In this document: positions 57,299 through 64,000 of the stretch, piece after piece
Layout: every line of letters begins with the position of its first letter
Position numbering within the stretch: position 1 is the stretch's first letter
Source: Perilla frutescens
Taxonomy: Eukaryota; Streptophyta; Magnoliopsida; Lamiales; Lamiaceae
NCBI GenBank assembly: GCA_026008535.1
Contig: BRKX01000002.1
Coordinates: 75,475,380-75,539,379, forward strand
Direction of reading: 5' to 3'
DNA length: 64,000 bases
Made by a program: the position numbers and the translations under genes
The notes under the pieces: generated by a model
What the model saw: the letters and a program-made list of their open reading frames with translations, nothing else
The model's database searches: none
Told to the model about the DNA's origin: nothing

Positions 57299-57673
57299 TC
57301 ATGATGTTGGTGAGCTGTTGGCCTTCGGGATGTTGTGGCCTCCGTCGTCGCCTTCTTCCGCCGTCACCTTCCGACCACCACCGGATTGTTCGGCTAGTGT
57401 TTGCCTCTCTAAGACTTCATTCTTCGCTTTTTGCTTCTTCTCTTCTTCTAATTCGAGGACGAATTCTTTGAAAATTTTCCAATAATTCAACATTTGTTGA
57501 GTTGACGTAGTTTGAATATTATGGGGTTGCCTTCCGTAGAAAATATCACGATCTTGCTGTGAAATTCCGAATATTTTTGGCGTGTTCAATAAATCGAAAG
57601 TACTACCATTGTTGTTGTTTTCACCAAACAATGTATCGTTCAACATTCCACCAAAATTGCTTGCTAAACCCAT
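57299..57673 (-). CDS. Unrecognised protein, shorter member 2 of the novel pair
   Basis: Intronless, 124 residues. FGISQQDRDIFYGRQPHN (35-52) aligns with FRISQQDIDNF and the following RQQQPHN of member 1; QMLNYWKIFKEFV (60-72) aligns with one helical module. A charged coiled-coil-like stretch (LELEEEKKQKAKNEV) follows, then a Gly/Asp-rich tail. The second and third modules and the C-terminal hydrophobic segment of member 1 are missing, so this is a truncated or differently built paralog. MGLASN at the start fits a myristoylation consensus (Gly2, Ser5 or nearby), but this is weak. Upstream regions of the two genes are alignable, which supports tandem duplication. Function unknown. Confidence 0.55.
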   Translation of the reverse strand: MGLASNFGGMLNDTLFGENNNNGSTFDLLNTPKIFGISQQDRDIFYGRQPHNIQTTSTQQMLNYWKIFKEFVLELEEEKKQKAKNEVLERQTLAEQSGGGRKVTAEEGDDGGHNIPKANSSPTS

Positions 57674-57725
57674 GGATATTCGATCAGAGAGGTCACCAGT
57701 ACCATTGCTTCTCTCTCTCCTCGAA

Positions 57726-57728
<3 letters not shown>

Positions 57729-57756
<28 letters not shown>
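57729..57756. repeat. (CT)n microsatellite in the leader of member 2
   Basis: About 14 CT units between the TATA box and the ATG (GA on the sense strand). Confidence 0.85.
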
Positions 57757-57791
57757 AATTAACTATATAAATAACTTATGATGTTTTCTCT

Positions 57792-57800
57792 CTATTTATA
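57792..57800 (-). promoter_or_regulatory. Probable TATA box of novel pair member 2
   Basis: TATAAATAG on the minus strand, about 120 bp upstream of the ATG; AGATAGAGATA next to it also occurs in the member 1 promoter. Confidence 0.5.
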
Positions 57801-58300
57801 AAGATAGAGATAGGAGAGAGAAGGAATCTTTGCGGAAGTAGGATTATTAAAGAAGTATTATTTTTATTCGTGTGCCTGAGTAGTATTTACTTGATCAAGG
57901 AAAGAATTTGAATAATTGTCGAATATATGCGACCTGGCATGTAATACACTATATATAAATTTATTGTTTAACTCTATGTTTAATTAATTATAAGATCTTT
58001 TAAATCTAAAATTAGTAGAAGTTTCCTAAATTAAATAAAAAGGTACGTACAAGTTTCCATATAAATTAGTTTGCTAAATCCTAAACGAAAAGGAAATTAA
58101 AGAAAAAAATTATTTTAAACCTAAAGAGCCTAGCACTCCTAACGGTCCTCAAATCTAGGCCCATAATTATCCTAACCCTAATTAACGTATAATTAAATTA
58201 AGGAAGCACGTCTAGATAATCAACCATGCATGAAAATAAATTAAAATCTTGATTATTCACAATGAGCTCGAGAAATTGATCATGAATATTATTGATTCAT

Positions 58301-58324
58301 GAGAGAGAGAGAGAGAGAGAGAGA
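58301..58324. repeat. (GA)n microsatellite
   Basis: Twelve GA units. Confidence 0.85.
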
Positions 58325-58638
58325 TTCATAAACATGAAGCGGGAGCAAAAGTTTCAATGCAAAAATAAAAGAATGAGATCCTCTAATCTGATTGTGGATT
58401 ATAATCATGTCCCAATAAAGAATTACATAGCTTTAATATTTTTTTAAATAATAAATTAATATTTATTATATTATAAGTTTATAACAAATCATAATTAATT
58501 TTTTATATTGTTAAGAATTAAAAAAATTTAAAATTATATACCCGAACTTTGAAATAATCAACCCAATGATGTGAAATTTGTAACTATATAACAAAAAAAA
58601 GTAATGATGTCAAATTTGCTGTCCGCAAAACTTATAAC

Positions 58639-58989
58639 TAGGGGTGTAAATGAGTCGAGCCGAGCCCGAACACACATATGGTCAAACTTGTTTGAAATGA
58701 TATCGAGTTTTAAATTTTATGTTTGAGCTTGTTTGATTATCTATCGAGTCGAGCTCAAACGAGCTTTAATCGAGCCGAACACGAGTCGAGCTCAAGTAGT
58801 TTGATATTTTTACACATGTGTGCTCATTTTTTACTTATCGAGCTCGAGTTCGAGTCGAGCTTTAAATTTTATCGAACATAAAATTATGTTCAAGCTTGTT
58901 TAATATGCTTATCGAACCAAGCTCGAACGAGCTTTTAACGAACGAACACGAGCCGAGTATCGAACTATTTAGTTTGATTTTCAGCCCTA
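58639..58989. mobile_element. hAT-type MITE, family D
   Basis: Begins TAGGGGTGTAAATGAGTC, ends CAGCCCTA, GAGCTCGAG-rich inside. Flanks CTTATAAC and TTTATAAC form an 8-bp duplication with one change. Confidence 0.65.
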
Positions 58990-59175
58990 TTTATAACCGA
59001 TGCAAAAAAAATTAAATAAATGTGTATATTCGTTTATGAATGACCCTTTTTATAGTAAAAATTAGTTTGTAAGTATGGTGCATGAAATAATATTTTACAG
59101 TACAAAATAAATATGTAATATTTTAGTTTGCTGAAAAAAATATGTAATATTATTTAAAATAAAAAATTAAAAAAA

Positions 59176-59247
59176 AGGTCCTACCGGGAGTCGAACCCAG
59201 GTCGCTGGATTCAAAGTCCAGAGTGCTAACCACTACACCATAGAACC
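59176..59247 (-). tRNA. tRNA-Gln (anticodon TTG), copy 1
   Basis: 72 nt on the minus strand. Acceptor GGTTCTA pairs with TAGGACC; A box TGGTGTAGTGG; anticodon stem CTGGA/TCCAG around the loop CTTTGAA with anticodon TTG; B box GGTTCGACTCC. No intron. A T run follows directly on the coding strand as polymerase III terminator. A nuclear gene by its context. Confidence 0.93.
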
Positions 59248-60566
59248 CATTTTTGAATCAAAAGTTCAACATTAATTACAAATAAGAAAATAAATTAATT
59301 CAAGAGTACTATTTTATATTTTTATACTAGGAAAAATTACACTATGATTTTCATCGTAGTCACTTACTCCTTTCTTGGCTGTTACAAAATTATAGTCCAC
59401 TTTCTTTATTTGATGGGCATTACATTTCTCATTTTCCTCGGTATATTCTATTTAATATTCTTGAAATTAACATTACTATTTCGAATCAATACTTAAGGTT
59501 ATAATAGGAAAATTTTATTTAATTTTCTGCTTCCAAATTGTATTTTAAGCATTTTTTAAAAAATAACCCACTTTTTAAAAAAATTACAAATCTAACATTT
59601 GATCGATTTTCCGGCCGGAGACCGTATGTAATTTGATTGTATTTTAATATTTCTATTTCTCGAGCTGGGTAAAAAAATATTCTCCAATTAAGACAACTTA
59701 AAATACAATCAATTACGTAAGATTTTTGGGTTGTAAAATTGATCAAATGTTAAATTTGCGTTTTTTTGACAACATTAGAATGCTATAATTATATATTTTG
59801 ACAACAAGAAAAAAAGAATTCAAACTTTTTGACAACATTAGAATGCTATAATTATATATTTTGACAACAAGAAAAAAAGAATTCAAACTTTTTTATTTAT
59901 ATTATCGATAACATCTCAATCCAACCTCAAACTAATACGAACCTTCTACCTATAAACTAAAGATTGCTTTTAATGATTATCATCGCTGACTTGTTAAGCC
60001 TTTCTTGTAACATTGTTGAACGTAGATGTGACATGAATTCAACAATTTCAATCTTGAAAACCTTCTTTCTGCACATGCAACAAATGTATTAGAATAACAA
60101 TTTGTCTTTGAAAAACTTCAAAATTTCAGGACTTCTTTAAGTAATTTTAGCTCCACAAATAGCTCATTCTCATCAACACTAGATTGGTCATTACCCTTAA
60201 GTGCAGAAAAAGTAAATATTCAAAAATAATTATAAATCCTAATTGGGCAGGTTGAGCCCTAAAACAATCATAAAATTAAATTGAAACATGATAAATTTAA
60301 ATTAACAAAAAAATGGAAGAAAAATTTATAAATTTAATCTTGGAACACGGGTTGAAACACCGAATTTGAAATAGAGAAATCCCATCCGCCTAGATCCCGT
60401 GTCTTGCATTCACGGACATCTCAAAATTTTATATTTAAAATATAGGGGGAAAACATTAAATAAAAAATATTTTATAGTACTAATAAAGTAAAAGTAGATG
60501 AAGAAAAGGAAATATTTTTTAGTACTAAATAAATAATGTAAAATTTTAAAATAAAAATTTCAAAAA
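59248..60566. other. Intergenic between the tRNA genes
   Basis: 59330-59800 resembles a worn foldback MITE (GGAAAAATTACACTATG; TTGATCGATTTTCCGGCC) like the one at 15859. 59763-59889 is a 63-bp perfect tandem duplication. 60195-60375 is a family B copy. The rest is unrecognised. Confidence 0.5.
59763..59889. repeat. 63-bp tandem duplication, two copies
   Basis: The unit starting GACAACATTAGAATGCTATA at 59768 restarts at 59831 and reads the same through AAAGAATTCAAAC. Confidence 0.9.
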
Positions 60567-60638
60567 AGGTCCTACCGGGAGTCGAACCCAGGTCGCTGGA
60601 TTCAAAGTCCAGAGTGCTAACCACTACACCATAGAACC
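60567..60638 (-). tRNA. tRNA-Gln (anticodon TTG), copy 2
   Basis: Identical by eye to the gene at 59176 over all 72 nt, with the same orientation, a T-run terminator and a similar AT-rich flank (TTTTTTGAAATTTTTATTTTA on the coding strand's downstream side), so the pair arose by a local duplication. Confidence 0.93.
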
Positions 60639-61657
60639 ATTTAGATGAACCATTTTGATCATATTTTCAATATAAACGTTACAAGAACTATCCACATTTA
60701 ATTTCCACATCACTTCATATCATAGAGAAAATTTTAATAAATAGTTGGGAAAAGAGACGAGCGTTGAGTTTCGAATCCGAAATTGTTTCTTCCATAGGAT
60801 CTTCATCCAGATTTTAATATAGTTATTTTGGATTGAATTGATTTAAATACATCTCGAGCTCTGGTGTGTAAATTATGAATATATTATAACCGTATTGATT
60901 TTACTTTATAAGTTTTCGGGCTTAGGGTATTAATATAATTCAATAATTATTATAAAAATAACGGTAACAAATAACGCTTTAAATCATTATAATTTAATGC
61001 GGTTAAATAGCAAGTTGTTATTTATTTGAAAGTTTTGTATTTGATAACAAAATCATAATGATAACAAATCATTATCACATTGCTAATGATATATTTTTGT
61101 ATTGTTAACAAAATATTATCAAAATGATGGGGTTAAAAACAAACCAAATAACTCAATAATCGGCTCGTGATGTCTTATTATAAGCATATCACACAAGTTT
61201 AAATATAAATTCATGATTGATCATAATATTTAAATAAACGAAGCAAATATATTAAAAATATTAAACTACTCAAGCTCGACTTGCTTTTGGCTTGATTAAA
61301 GCTCATTTTAATAAGTAATCAATCAATCGAGTTCAAACATAAATTATAAAACTCGATATCATCCCAAACAAATATATATTTGGCTCGACTCGACTCATTT
61401 ACATAATACTCAACGTTTATCAAACTTCAATATGAACAATCATCTTCACATGTAATTGACACTATTATTTGAAACTTAGAAGGTTTTATTACACAGGGTA
61501 TAATTACATTTTTACCCTTCAATTTATCATATAATGTCTGAATTAAATGCATGGGTCAAATATATAATGTAATAATATTCAGAAGCTTATTGTGGGTAAG
61601 AAATGGCTTCAGAGGAATCATTCATCAATTTTCCCCAGAAAAAGGGGTAGAGAGAGA

Positions 61658-61660
<3 letters not shown>
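60639..61660. other. Intergenic, with a worn family D fragment
   Basis: 61264-61415 holds CTCAAGCTCGACTTGC and GGCTCGACTCGACTCATTTA, a remnant of the hAT-type family D. Nothing else recognised. Confidence 0.45.

Positions 61661-61706
<46 letters not shown>
61661..61706. repeat. (GA)n microsatellite before the CBS gene
   Basis: About 20 GA units, 150 bp upstream of the ATG, probably in the leader or core promoter. Confidence 0.9.
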
Positions 61707-61709
<3 letters not shown>

Positions 61710-61858
61710 ATCATCCCCCTAAACGAATGCTGGAGACCTAACCTCGACCATGTTTCAACTGGAGATTTGCTCCATTCCTCATAATGAATCTTCACAACAT
61801 GCGATGATCGCACGAATTCTGTATTAACATATATAGATTGGACTAAATTTAACAGAAA

Positions 61859-63700
61859 ATGGAAAAAACAAGCGGGCCGCCGGCGCCGCTGCCGAGGCGC
61901 AACAGCATGAGCATGGCGCCGCCGCCGCAATTGCAGAAGCGCAACCCCCCCGCTACCATGAAAAGGTCGTCGTCCGGCCCTCCTTCAGAGGTCGGCTCCG
62001 CCGCCACTAGCGCCTCCAATGCCAAACCTTCCTCCCCAAATTCGTAAGATATATCGATCGAAAAAAAAATTGTGTTTGTAGTCGTGCGTGCGCATGTTGT
62101 TTCTGCAATTAATCCTTTTGTTTTTTCGGTCTTCGATTTTTGAATTTGTTGATGTATTGGAAAATATGTAAATATTTTTACTTGAAGCATACAAATTAAA
62201 CGAGTAATAAGCTTTGATCGTAATAATTTTGGAGATGGATTATTAGAGACAAGTTTGTATTTTTTTTGTTTTTGTTTATGCATGAGAAGTGCTACAGTTA
62301 TTGGCGGTGCATTTTTGTGTGATTTTAGTAGTGAAATATGGATTAGTTTAAAAGTTAGGTTCTAATTTAATTACTTGAAAAGTATAGGGTGCCACCAAAT
62401 TTCTTCTCTACGGCTATACAGAGAAAAAAATGCTTTCTTGAATGGAGTTTGAGTGAGATGACCAAATTGCCCTGAATTGGAACTTGAATGTGAACTAGCA
62501 GACTTAGATAGTATTAATAATGGTGTATGTGTGGTTGAATTTTATCTCTGAGATTTGGCATTTGTTCTGTTGATTCTGTATGTGTATTGAGTAAAAGTGT
62601 TTAAAGTGTTTGTGCATGGTTTCTTTATAATTGCTGACCTCACCTTTGATTATGTTATGTGTGTAAGTTTCTCGTTTCGTTACTGCACGATTATGTTGTT
62701 CTTGGTTTGTTATGTTGTATCATGTTATAGCTACTATGTTTGGTTGCTTGCTATATGCAGGTCTATTGTTTGGGAGAGGACAGTGAAGAAACTAAGGTTA
62801 TCGAAGGCACTTACAATTCCCGAGGCAACCACTGTTTCGGATGCTTGTAGGAGGATGGCAGCGAGGCGTGTTGATGCTGTTCTGCTCACTGATGCTAGTG
62901 CCTTGCTCTCTGGAATTGTCACTGATAAGGTGCTAATTAATAAGTTAGCATTGTGTGCATGATACCTTTTTTTTGTTTTTTCTTTTGCTTTGGTCCTTTC
63001 TCTTTGGAGGGGTTGAATGGGGAAGTTCTTCTTTGCCTTCTCAAGAGAAAGCATGAAGTAGAAGAATCCGAGAGAAAGCAAGAAGCAAGAAAGAGAAGCA
63101 TTGTCGTTGTAAATTTTTTGAATTGCTGATTTTTTTTTCTTCTTATGTTGTGGGTCTAGGACATAACAACCAGAGTTATTGCTGAGGACCTGAGGCCGGA
63201 GCAGACAGTAATTTCAAAAGTGATGACAAGAAATCCGATTTTTGTGAACTCGGATTCTTTGGCTATTGATGCTTTGCAGAAGATGGTCCAAGGTTGATTC
63301 TTTTGCACTTTATATGCTCATGGAGTAGTTTTTATGCTTACTTCTGAAGAATTTGTATGATTTTGGTAGTGAATTGAACTTGTCTTTGAATGTCAGCATT
63401 TTCGTGAGACTACATACACATTGATCTGTTTGGTTTCAATCCATGACGCTGCTTATGCTTTGTTCTGTTTGCTACTATCGCTTTGATTTTGAAAAGTATC
63501 AATTTATTTACATATTTTTGTATTGACAGGGAAATTCCGGCACCTCCCTGTTGTTGAGAATGGTGAAGTCATTGCGCTGTTAGATATCACAAAATGCCTT
63601 TATGATGCCATATCAAGAATGGAGAAGGCTGCAGAGCAGGGTAGTGCTATTGCTGCAGCAGTTGAAGGTGTTGAACGTCAATTTGGAAGCAATCTCTCGG
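61859..63700 (+). CDS. CBS-domain protein, CBSCBSPB type (3' end outside window)
   Basis: Four exons in the window: 61859-62043, 62761-62929, 63160-63292 and 63530-63700, GT-AG and in frame, giving the first 219 residues; the last exon ends in phase 1 with donor GTTAGT, so the gene continues to the right. The N-terminal ~62 residues are a Pro/Ser-rich disordered leader. Then come two CBS motifs: TVKKLRLSKALTIPEATTVSDACRRMAARRVDAVLL...GIVTDKDITTRV and VSDSLAIDALQKMVQ-like ...GKFRHLPVVENGEVIALLDITKCLYDAI (parts quoted, not continuous). Relatives carry a second CBS pair, a PB1 domain and a C-terminal hydrophobic segment. CBS pairs bind adenine nucleotides; the role of these plant proteins is poorly known. 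The ATG at 61859 precedes in-frame Met17. Confidence 0.88.
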
Positions 63701-64000
63701 GTTAGTTCCACTTCAATGTTTAGTGTGTAGGGAAAAGTCTCATCAAGGAGTTTTGAACTATTTCTGCAGTCTCAAGTGAAGCATATGCTATAACTGTTAC
63801 TGTTTTATTTCATAAAAGAATATCTAATTATAATTTATAATTCAGTAAAAACTGGAATCGTTGTTTCACACCACAGAGATGAAATGTATGTATAATCTGT
63901 AATATATGATTAATAGAATACTAATTATATTAGTTTACCTTAGCATATGATTGCTATCAGTTATATGACTAAAGTCAGATAAAATATTAATCATTTTTGT
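63701..64000 (+). other. Intron of the CBS gene running off the window
   Basis: Starts with a donor and shows no further exon that fits the family before the window ends. Confidence 0.6.

Noticed and set aside
59176..60638. Organellar origin of the tRNA genes
   Set aside because: Flanks are nuclear-type AT-rich repeats with no chloroplast or mitochondrial neighbours.

Overview
This is nuclear DNA from a flowering plant. The genes have GT-AG introns, the gaps are AT-rich and full of MITEs, SINEs and retrotransposon debris, and every recognisable protein belongs to a land-plant family: a brassinosteroid receptor, a URGT-type nucleotide-sugar transporter, an IBS1-type CDK-like kinase, a PELPK wall protein and a CBSCBSPB protein. 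The intronless 1208-residue BRI1 resembles asterid (Solanaceae/Lamiales) BRI1. Assignment below 'eudicot, probably asterid' is inference only.

Layout. 1-2.9 kb: gene-free, one MITE and microsatellites. 2.9-6.5 kb (-): BRI1. 6.5-22.1 kb: 15 kb without a supported gene, packed with Stowaway-, hAT- and foldback-type MITEs, tRNA-derived SINEs (one split by a hAT MITE) and LTR-like debris. 22.1-25.0 kb (-): UDP-rhamnose/UDP-galactose transporter, 5 coding exons plus a 5'UTR intron. 25-28.6 kb: hAT-type MITEs and a SINE. 28.7-37.4 kb (+): two tandem copies of a three-exon gene for a small conserved plant protein of unknown function, separated by MITEs, a TTTAGGG-like minisatellite and a ~200-bp tandem repeat. 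38.5 kb: a foldback element. 39.2-42.9 kb (+): a seven-exon CDK-like kinase with at least three transposons in its introns. 45.8-50.7 kb (-): a decayed Ty1/copia element with both LTRs and an extra primer-site/leader fragment outside its 3' LTR. 51.6-53.3 kb: a 1.7-kb inverted repeat. 53.7-54.6 kb (-): a PELPK-type proline-rich wall protein built on a 54-bp minisatellite. 55.5-57.7 kb (-): two tandem intronless genes of a family I do not recognise, the best candidate for something undescribed. 59.2 and 60.6 kb (-): two tRNA-Gln(TTG) genes. 61.9 kb to the right edge (+): a CBSCBSPB-type protein, cut by the window end.

The genes do not form one pathway; this is an ordinary plant arrangement of independent genes. 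Three local duplications (unknown-function pair at 29/35 kb, novel pair at 55/57 kb, tRNA pair at 59/60 kb) show that tandem duplication has shaped the interval. Exon junctions were set by eye from GT/AG sites, reading-frame continuity and remembered family homology; no alignments were run.
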